From Serinus canaria (taxonomy: Eukaryota; Chordata; Aves; Passeriformes; Fringillidae): a DNA stretch of 64,000 nucleotides. Location of the stretch: NCBI RefSeq assembly GCF_022539315.1, contig NC_066315.1:48589174-48653173 (forward strand), written 5' to 3'. This document shows, in pieces, positions 24,770-38,600 of this stretch. Positions within the stretch are counted from its first letter, which is position 1; each line of letters starts with the position of its first letter. The notes under the pieces are model-generated. The model saw nothing but the letters and a program-made list of their open reading frames with translations, searched no databases and was not told the origin of the DNA. Made by a program: the position numbers and the translations under genes.

Positions 24770-25170
24770 GCCCAGCATGTCTCTATCTAGGATCTGGCTT
24801 GATGATGTTTCCTTCAGTGCCTTGCTGCACACCATCAAGGCAGAGGGAAACAGGCAATTCACCAGCACACGCGTTTCCGATACATGATACATGAAACCGC
24901 TGCTATGCATTTAAAACCCGGGCCTCGTTTTACCCAATTGAATACATCCAGGCATTCATCCTGCACCCAGCCGAGAAAAGGGCATTTACCTCTTTGCTAG
25001 GTGGCTATTAAAATATGCAGTAAAATTATAGCTTTACAATGCCAAATGTAATTTCCATAGATCATTTAGAGCAGATCCAGCAATTCAGCTGCTGGAAATG
25101 CATGTCTGTGAACAACCATGCATCTGGGACAATGCCCTCTACTACAATAACCTGAAAGGAGACAGAAGCA
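24770..25170. promoter_or_regulatory. Possible conserved promoter-proximal regulatory block
   Basis: This stretch just upstream of the CpG island has a mixed, non-repetitive composition and dense short motifs: ATGCAT-type elements (near 24905, 25098 and 25117), a CCATCAAGG-type string, CAGCTG E-box-like cores and 'ttaaaat' patches. There is no ORF or repeat. It resembles a conserved upstream element, but conservation cannot be tested here. Confidence 0.2.
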
Positions 25171-25592
25171 TCTGGTACTAGCTGCAATTAGTAATCCTAT
25201 GGATGAAAAATAAACAAGTCAATAAGTACAAAGCAGCAAGGTCCTATGAAATATAGACATAATTTCCGTCTATGGTGATACAAATGACCCAACTCCCACA
25301 GACAGACAATTCTTATTTAAAATACACAGTTAAAAATGCACTCCTTTCATGATGTGCTTTCAGAAAGCCCTAGTTAGAGAAGACAGTTTGCCATGGTTAA
25401 TGAATGTAGCAGAACTTGCATACCAGAAAATAGGGACAAATATACAGAAGGCCGGGGGAGTGTTGCAGGAAAATGTTTGCTGTAGTAGGTATTATCCTTA
25501 CACCCCTGGAACCCCTCTTTCCCCTTAGAAGCAAACACCTGCTTTTACTAGGGACTGCTGAATGGAATCAGACTGGAAAAATACAGTGAGTG

Positions 25593-25636
25593 ATGCCTCT
25601 GATCACTTGGTGCACACTTCAAGTGATCAGAGGCAT
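25593..25636. repeat. Perfect hairpin: 17-bp arms, 10-nt loop
   Basis: The left arm is 25593-25609 (atgcctctgatcacttg) and the right arm is 25620-25636, its exact reverse complement. The loop is gtgcacactt. A G-T pair would extend the stem by one in RNA. There is no repeat family signature around it. Confidence 0.9.
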
Positions 25637-28600
25637 TCAGCCAGGCCCACCAAAAACTGTTCTGCTAATGCACCTCCTGATGTGGTTTCCTCCTAGGATG
25701 GTTGTGTGTGGCTCCATCTACTTTTAATTTCATTCTTTAGCATATTCCCTTTAATGCTGCGCTACAGGTTCCAGTTGAAAGCAAAGAGACCAGCCGAGAG
25801 GCTATAAATGGCACTCCTGTGCTACACCTGGTAACAGGGAAAGGACCAGTTCTTTGCTTTTTGCCATTTGATGTTGCAGCCATCTCAACAATGGTCCAAA
25901 GTTAATTTTCCAAGGTGGTTATCAAAACTATTCTGAACCTACAGTGAAATGGAGAGGGCCTCACCTGGCTGCTGCCCATCGAATGATTACTCCCAAGCAG
26001 GGTATCCAGGGAAGGGAGAAAATGCACTCTGCACCAGGACACAAAAGCAGTACTCACTCATGCCTTCACTGAATGCTTAGCAACTCACCTCCAGAAGGGA
26101 AAGGGACGAGAGTAGTGAACGTTTTAGAACTTTGCTCCAGTCACTAGACACCATGTACACGTAAAACAGCCACGTGTCCACAGCTTGTCTCCCAGCACTG
26201 AGATACTGGAGTGTCTTCACAGTGGGAAGAGCCAAAACTTATACATCAGATCTGCAAGAAGATAAAAATTAATCCAAGCTGTAGTCTGGCAGTTCATTCC
26301 ACCCTCTCCTACGAGGCTTGATGTGCCTGGAGCAAGTTACCGAATGCTAAAAGATGCCAGCTACAGCAACACCAGTGGAAATAATCCGGAAAAAAAACCC
26401 CAGTATCACTCCAGTATCACATATTGCAATTTTTAAACTCAGAATGTTGAGTAGCACCAAACACAGCATGTGAAAATAAGTGAAATTGCCTTCCTTTGTT
26501 AAGAAGTTACCTCAGACCTTCTCATTCAGATAATAATTTGACAGAATAGGCAGCCTACATCCCTTTCTTCAGGACTTTGTAGAAAGAAAAATCATAATCA
26601 TTGCACAAACATAATATTGAAGAGGTGACAAACCATGGCAATGACTTGCTGCTGCCTGTTCTGATCTGTAAGCATGGACAGGGATAATTGTCCATTTAAT
26701 CTTCATGAAAGTCAGCACTTTCATGAGCACAGCAGAAGCTGTGTTTTTAAGCAAAAACAGACCTAGATCAACTCTTCAGATTTCTGAGACTTTTTTCTGT
26801 CTTACATGACCAAACTTCGAGGGTAATGGCAAAAAAAAAAAGACACAAGACCTATTTCACCAAGTACTTTCTTGAGCAAAACATCTAACCAATTAACCAG
26901 CAGCCCATGCTTTCCTGGATTCTGGAATTGCCAAGTGCCCTTGTGCAATAGAAGCAACGTATAGAGGTGAAGCACACGTGAATGTGCACTCAAAAATGCC
27001 TCAGCTCAAAATGACAACAGATTATATTACTTGTTCACTGCAAGCATACTTTTTAGATATGATATTTGAATTTCACTTAGAAATCAAAAAAAATCCTTAC
27101 TGGGCTCTCAAAACCCAGTATCAGACTGGAAGTATGAGATGTCAGAAAAATAAACAGAGCTTCTTGCAGTTCTGCAATCACGGATTCCTGGGAGAGAAGG
27201 CACATGGTGTTACTAAATACCTTAATAAAATCTTGCACAACTGGTTGCACATTTCTGCTGCTTCTAGTCATTTCTTAGTGGAAAAAGCCCCTCTAACATA
27301 TAAAGTCTGTTGTGTTTTGGAGTTATGGAATGGTTCAGTTTGTGGCACAACAGTATGATAAGCTAACTGTTGATGTATTTTATCATAATCTTATGTGAAA
27401 GAGATCAGTTTTAGGGGGTTTCATTTATTTTTAAACTATTTTCCACTTTTATTTTCTTACATGTTACAAACAAATTAATCATGCATAATTTGCAGACAGA
27501 CTTAAAAATATAGCACGTCTGTTTAAAATTGCACTTTACAATAAGTAAATATAGCCAAATTGCTCCAGTTTTTCTCAGGAAGAGCTAAAATATTTTTTCA
27601 GCTACATCTCAAGTAAGGGAAAATTACCCAAGCAATTTGTGTAAAGCATATAGTGGTATCTCAGACTTCACAAAAATAATGAAGCTTTATGCTCTTTCTA
27701 ATGAACTCAGTTAGAATTTTGCAATGGATGTCATTAGGATTAAGATCAGGTACCTAAATCTCAGATTCTTTCTTTGGAGAAAGATCAATGAACAACCCTT
27801 TAAAAATATAATCTGTTGCTAGAGGGGCTGAGGCAGCTTTTTTTTCCCCCACTGAAAACAAAGAATCATTTCTTTGTATCTGACATTTCAAATCCCCTCT
27901 CAGTTTCTTTTGGAAATCCCGTCATGTTTGATGTGCCATATCTGTGTATCTTGAAAAGGAGATTACAGTGTGGAGTTCCTCACCCCACACACAAAAAAAG
28001 TTGCCTGATCTCCCCCTAAGACTGGAAACGGTAGCTTCTGCAGCACTGTTCAGCTGTGACTTTCAGAAGAAGATGAGCAGGAATTTGAACTCTGTCTTTG
28101 ACAGCTAGCATTTGTGCACATTGTCTCTCCTGGTGTAGCCTTTACTTCAATTTATATTTACAGCCAGGAGGACTAGTGAACTTTCAGGTCAGAGTGTAGG
28201 AGGGCCAGTGTCCTGTTTCATGGGCTGATGAGTGGCTGGCAGCTCAAGAAAGGATGTTCTAAAGTGACCACAGAAAGGGCTCATCAACCAGCTCTCAGTT
28301 GCACTGGACAGAAACACATCTCTGATATAGGAACTTAGCATAGTAGTCCTTTTTATAATATGTATGTGTGGCATGCATGATAGGGCAAAGCTACAAAACA
28401 TGCAGTGGTGAGTAAGGGAAAAAGTAGTAAGAAGAGAGTCAGCTAGAGTGTTGTGAACTGTGGTGTTAGAATGGGCCAGAGAGAAAACAGTGAGAAAAAG
28501 AGGAGGAGGGAAAGTCCCAGGCAGAGAATGCAGTGAGCTGGTTATCTTGAGATCTGTGATTCATTGTGGAGAATGTGCACTACCTCCACATATTAGAGTA

Positions 28601-30053
28601 GGAAAGAAATCAGGCTGAGGAAATTCCAAACACTTTCAATAGGATTTATGAGATTTAATAATCCAACAGCTCGGGGTCACCTAAGAGCCCAGGAACTGCT
28701 TGGCTCACAAATATGAGTGGCTCTAAGGAGACATAGGACAAACACAGCATCTGTAAGAGAGAGTTGTTGCAGCCCTTGGTGTAGGAACCATAAGAGTAAC
28801 AAACAACTTCTACTGGCAAAAACCATCTTCCCATCTAGATTTTACCAATAAAATCTTTATTGCTGCCCTTTGTCTAAAACAAAGTGTAAAAGCATAGGTT
28901 ACCTCCCAGCACACCTGGCCAGCAGACAAACTTTGGTGGCAATTCTCAACTACCATAATAAGATGTGTGTAATAGAGGCTTTCAACAGGTGCATGGTGTC
29001 TTTCTCACTGCTAAAACATTACACACCTACATCTGCCCTTAAGGTGCCCTGGAAGAAGGGAAGCTGAGGGACCAGGGAACTTCATGGGAGAGCAAGTGGA
29101 TCTAGTAATGACAAGAGGGAGAAAGAAGAAAAAACCAATTTTGACAGGAGTCCCCACTTACCTTACAGAAATCCTACCAGAGCAACATTAAGAATAAACA
29201 TGCTTATGGAGTTGTAGGTTTGCTTTAACTCTCAAAACCATGTATATTTTAGAGAAGACCATCACCCCAGCTGTAGATTGGATACCGTATGAAAACCTAG
29301 ACCATGAAGTTGGCAAATGATTTGGAGGTGGAAAAAGAAAGATTTGCTGTGCCAATCAGCCCATGTAACTCTGAGTACTCACTAACACCAACTTCTCAAT
29401 TTGAAATTCCCCTGAACATGGTGCCCTCTTAACCTTTCCTTCTAGAAGGTCTAGTCTTCTCTTAAATGCCTGTTTTAAATGTAAGTTTAACAGAAGGGTC
29501 CCAATTCACATGAGGCCTGGACTTACCTTGCAGGTACTTTTCATAAGTACTCTTCAACCAGACACCATTTCTCAGTTTTCCTTTAAAATTTTTAAGAATA
29601 ACGTTTATCTTCTCCCATCAGAATCTCTAGAAAGAATCCTGGCCACAGGGTCTGTGTAACCTGGATGTGTTGGTTTCCTACTGCCCACCCTACCTCACTG
29701 CAATGTATGCTCTGAGGCTCACACTCACTTTACTAACTCAGCCAGTGGGAGCAAACAGCAAACATTGGCCATGAACCTTTTTCAAGAGGAGGTGAGGGTG
29801 CCCTCCACAATAGAGTCAAGAGAGCAACAGAATTTTCTGGCAGATCAATTCACAATAGAATTAAGTACTTGCCCCCTTTAAGGCCATGTTGTGCTTTACA
29901 TGCAAAATTGTGTACAGATGTGCCAAAGAACAGGCACAACCAAGATAAAAACCTAAACAAAATGAATCAAACTGAACAAAAAAGCCTAACCAGCCACACT
30001 TTCCAAAAACAGCCCTTTACAAACTACTGGAGGCAACCTCTCTTCACAGCTTG

Positions 30054-30095
30054 TGAGGATGAACAAAACCATCACGCTGGTTTTGTTCATCCTCA
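30054..30095. repeat. Perfect hairpin: 17-bp arms, 8-nt loop
   Basis: The left arm is 30054-30070 (tgaggatgaacaaaacc) and the right arm is 30079-30095, its exact reverse complement. The loop is atcacgct. Pairing ends sharply at both sides, as in the larger hairpin at 610-688. Confidence 0.9.
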
Positions 30096-30909
30096 GTAGA
30101 AATGACCAGAAAAGGCAGATAGGTAACCACAATTTGGTACAGTCACTACTTTGAACCATCCTACTCAAAGATCCCAAAACTAGTAGCAGCCCCACAATAT
30201 GCTGAGAATAATTCTTGCTATGCCATCTAAAAAACTTTCAAGTTCTGTCAGTGGTGAAAAAAATAGCCTTTTTCATACAGTTAGAAGTCTTAAAGGTTTT
30301 TCAAAGAGCATGGGTTTAAATCCTACTGAAGTAATCACCCTCACCTCTCCACTTTCACTCATTTGGATCAGTGTTCCTTTCCTTAAAACTGTCAACCAAA
30401 TATGAGATTAATTAGCATTAATTTAGCAATTTTCACAACACTTGGAATTAATTTTTGTGTTGACTGCTGGGCTGCAGAAAAGAGACAGTGAAGAATGAAT
30501 GGCTGCTTACATAAAAATTAGGTCTTTTTGACACAAAGTGATGGGGGCAGTAAGAAATCCCCCACCAGTGTACTGCATGGACAGAAAACAAAGACAGATA
30601 TTTAACATTTCAGCATTTTGTGGTCTTGGACCTTCCAGGTCTTGGAGTCTTAAGCATAGTTATTTCTAAGTCACTTCACTTAAAATAATACTGTTCCCTC
30701 AAGTTTTCTCCAGCTGCCTTCTTTTTGTTTCGCCTTGCCTTATCCACTAGACATATTTAAATTTTCCATTGTTTGGAATCTACATTTTTTCACACCCTAA
30801 AATTATAGCCTTTGCAATGTGCAATAACTGTAGAAAGTCCCTTCACTGAAAGAGCAGTACATGGTACAATTTTAGCATCTTATAATTTCCTGCATAATTG
30901 TTAAATCAT

Positions 30910-30962
30910 TTTCTTCTTTTTCTCCCTCCCCCTCTCTTTTTCTTTTTTTTTTCTTTTTTTTT
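30910..30962 (+). repeat. Polypyrimidine tract
   Basis: About 50 bases of almost pure C/T (cttctttttctccctccccc, then T-rich blocks). It is low-complexity. A mirror-like pyrimidine tract can form triplex DNA, but no function is shown. Confidence 0.85.
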
Positions 30963-31379
30963 AATATAAAGGAGAGAAAGATTCAATGTGCATATCCAAA
31001 GAGACAGATAGAAAACTTCATGCCACAAAATAATGTGCTACACTGCAACTCAACTTTATTGCAACAGCAACAAAGTCTTGTCAGTGACAAGATTTTCCCT
31101 ATATATTGATTCAGCATTGAACTCGGTACTCAAAGGCACTATTGGTTCACAAATGTAAACCTCCTTGTGTGTTTGTGACATTGTATCCCCAAATATCACA
31201 TCATAAAAATATTAAAACAAAACTGTTCATAACATTTTCTTATGCACCATCTGGGCCTAACAAGAAAGCTGACATTATCTGTCAAACTAAAGATAACCAC
31301 ATTTTCTCTCTTTTGTATCGTTAATGTTTGTCATCGCAAATTTCACTTTAATGCTCCAATTACATTATGACATTCTTAG

Positions 31380-31800
31380 AAACTGAATGGCACTAATGAC
31401 TTTCATTATTATTTACACACTTCCTTAATTATAAGGCTCTCCCTCTCATTCACAACATGTTCTCCCTCATAACACTCGCTCCGATATAAAGCTAATGAAT
31501 TTTAAACTTTCTATTACATAAAAGCCCATGATTAATTACTCAGCTTCCCAATCTCTTTATGATGCACAATGCAGAGCTCTCCTGCAGTGATTCAGGAAAG
31601 GGGGGGGGAGTGTGGAACTTTTATTTCCTCCTTAGTAAAAGCAAATAGAGAGATAAATAAAGTATCTTTCGCTTTAAAATGGCATATGCAAATTTAATTG
31701 AAAACAAATATACATCCAACCATTCCTCAGGAGAAAACTAAATATCTCTACATCAGTTGCATGTAGTAAACAGGATAATAATGTCTATTCTTATAATCTT
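31380..31800. promoter_or_regulatory. Candidate enhancer-like block rich in homeodomain and POU motifs
   Basis: A non-repetitive AT-rich block with clustered motifs: a perfect octamer ATGCAAAT at 31686-31693 next to TTTAATTG, 'gattaatta' near 31531, TAATGAATTTTA near 31494, and a 'ccgatataaagc' string. It has no ORF and no transposon sign. It resembles vertebrate developmental conserved non-coding elements. The motif occurrences are seen. Enhancer function and conservation are inferred. Confidence 0.3.
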
Positions 31801-34800
31801 TAATTTTTCATGACGAGAATTTTTTAACATAGTTCAAGTAAATGAGAGGGTAGAAGTAAAAATATATGGTTTTTACATAAGTCATTTAGTGTCGTATGCT
31901 GTATCAGCAAGATCAACTACATATGGGGTTTTAATTATTCACAATACTGGACTCCCTCATTGATAAAAAATAGACAAGACAAAAAAAGCCCAAGGTTTTA
32001 CCAGCACCACACCCGTTGAAGGGTAGTTGTGACAAATATAAATTACTGCACTTCAGACTGCCAAAGGTAATACAATAAACCAGAGCCTAGAAGACTTTGA
32101 AAGACATTGTGCGGGCACTTAACAGTCTAGCAATGAAATTCAGAGCTCACTAAGTACTGACATGGGCTGCAGTCTGCACAAGCTGTACATGTCTCAATGC
32201 CTATGCTGCCAACAGAAATTGGATTCTGGCAGCAAAAGGTAAATTTACTGACAGCCACGGGAGTAAGAATGGGTTACTTAAAAGGTGTGGCAACTCTTAC
32301 TCCATTTGCTGGCTGGTAAACCTGACCTTAAGTTTGGGGGGAACCTATACATATAAAAAATTTATTTCTTGCCATTCCAAGGAAGTTCCCTTTTCTGCCT
32401 CTCCCAAGTTAGTGAAGCAGTCACTTGGGAGTCAGTATTGATGTAAGTACATACAAGGAATATAGTTCCTCATGGGGCAAAAGCCCATCCTATCATGAAT
32501 TAATTGATGGATATCCAGCTATGAATGACATATTCATTTAAAGCAAGAATGAGACACCTAGAGTGATGAAGATTAACTTGTCAGAGCCCTTTACCTATGT
32601 GTTGTCTTTATATTAACTCCTACTGCTGATCTGCTGCAGATAAGGAAATTTGCTTTGTTGTGAGAAAAGCCTTTTCCTTTCCAAATTTGGATTGTTTTCT
32701 TTTTAGTACCATTATACTTTAAATTTCTAGTTTCCAGTGTCATGGAAAATGCAGGAAGCATATTGCATTAAATAATTCCATGGAAGTTCAGTACAACGCA
32801 ACCATAAAATGTTGCATTGAACTTCAGCCTTGTGAAAACTCTGAGGTATGGTAACTATAATTTGGTCTGTATGGTCCTACACAGCAAATAACTTGAAATT
32901 TTCTCGGGGCCTGATCCAAGGTCCACAGAGTAAGCTACATAATCATCCTACTATCTTCATTTGAGCTCTCATTTCAAGACTGCTACTCATCAGCAATTTG
33001 AATTATGAAGCTCTCTAACGTCAGAAAATGTTCTATAGTTTAAAAACAAAAAACAAACTCACATTAATTGAAAATCAGTTCTTCTATTCTCTTTAATGTT
33101 GTTTTGCATGCTGTGTATGTTACAAAAAAAAAATATTAGGAGTACATCATGAAGCAAAAAGTATAAAACACTCCTATTATTTCTTTAAATCCATAGCCAG
33201 AAGCCGAGCTTTAGCGGGCAGGCAGGCTGCTGGCAGATATTTAACAAATATCAGATGTGGAAGAAAGAGACACAGATGCAGAAGGAGAGTAGTTCTCAAA
33301 ATAAAATTAGTTTTCTCACTCTAATAAAATTACTTTGTGTAGCAATCAGAAAAAAGGCAACTATTCCAGCTTTAATCAATATGTAATTTGGGGATTCACC
33401 ATTTTTTCTCAGATATTGTACAGCTGCTCTGTGTAAATAGATAGAGTCCTCCTGAAATCTGTTTTTCTCAAGATTCACCTACTTTCTGTGGCTATTGCAG
33501 TTCATCTTCTTTTGCTGACTCTGGGGTCAAGAGCCCTGGACTAAGATATCTATAGGATATGTCTTTTATTTTCAAAGCCTCCTGATATTTTGAGCAGAGA
33601 ATGTGAGGCTGTCCCAAAGGCCCAGATTATGATCCTCAGTCACCTTTACATGCCCACAAAAAAATTTCAGAATGCACTCAAAAAGTCTTTGATTGGCATA
33701 AGAGATGTCCTATATACTCTTGAAAAATTGGACTGTGACCTTAACTTGTGGTTTATTTGTTGGTGTTTTATATTGCAGATAATTTTCCTTAAATTTTAGT
33801 GATTGATGAACTTCAGTAGCTACTAATCTTGATGACTGTTTCCATGTAAAATAGTTTCCATGTTCACCTTCATAATTTTCCAATGGTTTACAGGAATAAT
33901 TGGACTCTAAAGAAAAGAGTGTAGTCCTTGGACTCCTTCATGTACAGAGTATTACTAATAGCAGTGAGACAAAAGAAATGAGACATCATAGAGTAAGACT
34001 CAAACATAATAAAACAGCTAGGCTAATCTTTATACAAAGATATTAAAACAAGTGCATAATGTTCATAATCATGTCAGAACAGGTGAAATTAGTCACAACT
34101 GTGACTAATGGGACACCTAATTTTACCTATTAAGTGGCACGAGGATTTGCAGTTATAATCTTATGATCCATTGTTAATGCAGACCAGACTTGTGATAAAT
34201 TTACAGCCCACATGATCTACCCATTAATATAACAATTAAGATAAATATATTTTAATGGCATATGGCATTATCCTTATGCTGTGTAGCTTTCAACAGTATT
34301 TCTCTTGTAATATTTGTGTCATGAAATTCTAGCTGTTTAAGATAATTAGATGTGTTTATATCACCATATTCCCCCAAAGATGAATTAGACAGTGGCCCTC
34401 AAGATTTCTTGTGAAGAAGAAAAGATTTATTAAATAATTTGAAAGTGAGACAGGCATGGCAAACAGAAATGTTTTTTTAAATCTGTAACTGTGTTACCTG
34501 GCCCTGTGATCTTCTGCTTATATAAGTATGTGAGGCATTTGCCTTTTCTGTCTAAGGAGAGTTTCACGGCTTACAGAAGCCAGTGACAGAGAGAAAAGTG
34601 GTTCAGAAGAGAGGGGATAGGGCAGAGAGAAAGGCAAGATGCCACTATGAAGCTGATTAGTGGTGGTGGGGAGTAATCTGCTGAAGCTTGTTCTTACAAT
34701 TGATTTTGTTGTTGCATGCTGTATAAGATCTCCCTCTCTATGAGCCCACAAAAGATGAGCTGTGCATCACCTGGGAAAGCTGCATGTGAAGCAATGTCAT

Positions 34801-35681
34801 TAGGCAGAAACCAGGTCTTTACTTCAAATATCAGGGCTCTGAGCCTGATTCTACCTTTTGCTGAATTGATCATTTTGAGAAATTCAAGCCGTTTCCTGCC
34901 TTTGTTTGTTCTTCACAGCTGCTTCTTCTGATCTTTCTTCTGGCTGTTGTAATTCTGGGGAAAGCACTATCTGTCATGATGAACTTCTGTCATGGCAGTC
35001 TGCAAAAATGTAACCTCCTACATCCCAGTCTGAAAACAGTCTCATTGAAGATGATGGGAGTTTTGCATTGATCTTGGCAGCAATCTTGTTTGCCAATAAT
35101 ATCATCTGTATGTATTCTTTTGAAATGTTTTGTATTGATTAAGACAGTTTTTAAAAGCACAAACAATAAATTATTCATTTTGATTTATAAAGTAGTTTTA
35201 GTAAGTGTTTATTTCAGGGAGAGTATTTTCATACAAATCAGAATACTTAGAAAATAAGCCAAAAAACCCCCCAATAAATAAGAATTTTCCTGTAATATAA
35301 ATGTAATATCTTTTCTATAATCATAAACAAAACTAAAAAGCTCTTTCCTGAAATGCCTCAGAAAGGAATTAGCCCAGCAAGGCAGGAAAGCCAGTGAACA
35401 TCATAAAAGACTGTGCCTTTATGGAGAACATGTTACTATCAGCTCCCTGTCATTGAAGGCACAAGCGCCTCTGACTTTTCATCATATGAGTATATTGAAC
35501 AAATTGTACTACATCTGCAGCAGTAAAATTACAAAGCTCACCAATTTTTGATAGAATTGCACATCACTTGAGGACCTAGATTAATTTGATACAGGACAAA
35601 ACCAAGACAGACCCAGTCATTTGGAAATACTGCAAATCATGCCCTACAATGGAGAACAGCACACATTAGGGACATGAATTT

Positions 35682-35698
35682 AAAAAAAAAAAAAAAAA
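35682..35698 (+). repeat. Poly(A) tract, 17 A
   Basis: A run of 17 A after 'gacatgaattt'. No upstream retroelement body is recognisable. Confidence 0.85.
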
Positions 35699-38600
35699 GT
35701 GCTGCAGTAAAAGCTTAGCTGCACTTAGGTGCATCTCTCATTCTTATTGTTTGTACAATAGTTGGTACAGTAAACGGTATTTTCTGCGTAGTGCCTGCCT
35801 CCTACTAGGAGCTGGCAGCTTTTAAGCTTGACTGCAAGGATGGGGCAGGTACTCAGCCTTGCATACTTGAGTAGCACAGCCAAAAGTGGTGTGCTAATTT
35901 CCAAAACAGCGGCAGGGGAGTCATAGTAGGGCCACCAGTAAAAGCATCACAAACTCCTAAATAGCAGAGATCTTTCCTTTTAATTGCAGTGCCTAGCAAT
36001 TTTTTCAATAGTGAGCATTTGTCCAGTGTTCCCTGTAGGCCTTTTGTCGGCTTCTGTGCACTGTTTATTTTGCTGATGCTCCTTAGCACACATGTTGATA
36101 GCTGGTAAAACCATATGCATCTACACATCCATTTGAGAAAACGTGCAGAATTAAAAGCAGAGAGCATTTCAATGCCAGTCTTCTCCAAGATTTTAGAGAA
36201 CACCTGTAAGGGAGGTAGCCAACAGCTGCCTCATGTCTAGGACAAGATGTCATGTCAGGAGTGTAAGAAAAATTAGATTTTCCAGTGATACAGGACTTCA
36301 CTCACAAAGTATAACAGTAGTACACCTTGTGGGTCCCCAAGATCCATGATTTTTTCTGTTTTCCCCTTCTCCATTACCCTTTACCTCTAAAAAATAAACT
36401 GTTTCAGACTTTCTTTGCCCTTCTGTTCCTCCGTGTTCTTACTGTTCTGTGTCCCATGCACTCTCCTTTCTCATTTTCCTTTCCCTCTCTCCATATTCAT
36501 GCCGGAGGGTATATCATGATGAGGTTCTCTAATCAATCGTCTGACTCATTGCCTTATGGCAGAATATTGCCATGGCTAATGACTAATATGACTGCAGGAT
36601 TTCCAAATGTCATCTTATAAGATTTTACAGACTGCCTATTAACTATTTTTTAGCCTTGCCAGGATTAGCTATGTAGCAAAATAAAATGGAATGATTTAGC
36701 ATAGGAAACTCATTTCTCAGCAGCTGATTTCTATATATAGGTATAGCCTAAAAAAACCAGTATAGGACAAAGTATTTCTAAACTGAGAAATGCTCCATTT
36801 ATGAACAGCTTTTCCTATGATAATCAAAGTGTTTATTTGCACAGTGAGTGACCAAAAATAGTGGCTGAAACTTTCTACTTTTTGGATGATTGCAATTTAT
36901 TTTTACATTCAAGTTATGATTCATTATAAAAGAAGAAATATGTGAAACTTCCTAGACAAATAGTTTGATGTACTGTGTTTGTTGATTTTTATTTATGCAT
37001 ACAAAATACTTTTTCCTCCACATTATAATTTTGCGGTGAGCTAAAGAATGGAACAGTGCATTTTCTCTCTGCAACTCCCATGTCCCTGAAAATTATATTT
37101 GTCCTTTCAGTTAAATAGAGTTATTCTATAATAGCAAATTAGTTTTATTTTAAATTGGTTTTTAAACAACACATTTATTTTTAATAAGAGGATTTTTTTA
37201 ACACTGATAAGAATTATAACAAAAAGCAGCAAGAATGTAGGATGTACAAGGAGAATTATCGATGATTTTAATGTCTGACAAGATACAGAGGATGCTTTGC
37301 TGCGAGCCTAATGATGCTAGTCCAGTATTATTTAAAGACACATATGTTTGTTCTATTTTTCTCTTCTTGCCATGCTCATGGAACTACAAACAATCTCACC
37401 CCTTTGCCTTTTTCAAATTCCTGCACTGGCATGAACAAATAACTAGCTAATCACGGGAGGTTGATACTTCCTCTGAGCAATCAGCTATTACACTCCCACA
37501 GTTTGGCCATTCCTAAAAACATAATAGTAGTATTCAACCATCTCTCCTGCACAAAACTAATTTCAGCACTGACAAATTTCATAGATATCCATCTATAAAT
37601 ACTTACTGGCACCTTCTTGATCAACTCATCTGGTCACCTTGCCACTGATGGTAAATGACATTGATGTGAAACAAACATCCTCAGCGATACTGTGACAATG
37701 CTGAAGTGTGGGGGACTGATAATTCTTTGCTGGTGATTGTCAATGAATTAGCAAGAAGCATTATCTTGGGTATAAAAGAACAGAGCCTATAGCTGCAGAA
37801 GGAGATAAAATATCAAATTGGGAAGCGTACTGTAAATATTGGTGTTAGAAAACTACTGAATAACATCACAAGTCCTTAAACTAGCTATTCTCATTGAGAG
37901 ATCTTGTTAGATCATCAGATTGCTTAGATGAGAAACCTGCTCCCATTGCTTGCATGTGTGTGGTATTAAACCCAAATAGTATTTCTCCAGATGAATTTTC
38001 ATTCATTAGAGTTGGAGAGCCAAGTAGAAAAAAACACAGTGGAAGTGAATTTGTTTCCTCTTCACAAGCAGAGTTTTCTCTGCACGTAGGTGTCACAAGT
38101 ATGACAAGCACACACTGAGATTGGCTCTAGTGGCTGTCACAGCTCTGTCCCTTCCCCAGAGCCCTGCAAGCTTTGCTTCCTCAAACACCCAGCCTCCAGC
38201 ACAGAAACAGTAAGGACTTCCACCATATTAACCTGCAAAATCCAACACAGCAGGAAAAACTCCACCTACCTACTCAACAAGTGCTAATTTGCTGACAGCC
38301 TTCATGTCAGCCAAAACAGGGTATGTCCTCCATCAGTCTGCCCATGTTTCTTATTCATTCTGTGTATGTGGCATTTTTTTCCCTCAGACCTCAATATGCA
38401 AAGTTAAACCACTGCTGACTCAATCCCTTGATTCCACTTCATCATGTTCACATCAAGTTATCCTATCTTATAGTACAATTAGAGTCACATCCCTTCTAAT
38501 AATTCCTCTAAGCCCAGGATCTCATTGAAGAAAGTAGAATTTTGGAAGCAGGGATGAAATCAATGCTCTGCTGAATTCATGCCACTGATTTCACCTGAGC

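Larger units (their letters stand above)
24461..31379. other. Upstream intergenic DNA, no gene seen
   Basis: AT-rich DNA upstream of the candidate gene. It contains the hairpins at 25593-25636 and 30054-30095 and a polypyrimidine tract at about 30910-30962. Its ORFs (up to 126 codons, at 26978-27358) have ordinary non-coding composition, no start context and no recognisable domains, and I regard them as chance. Confidence 0.5.

Noticed and set aside
34088..34109. 10-bp hairpin (and a similar one at 47744-47771)
   Set aside because: Short stems like these are expected by chance in 64 kb, so they are noted but not given weight.
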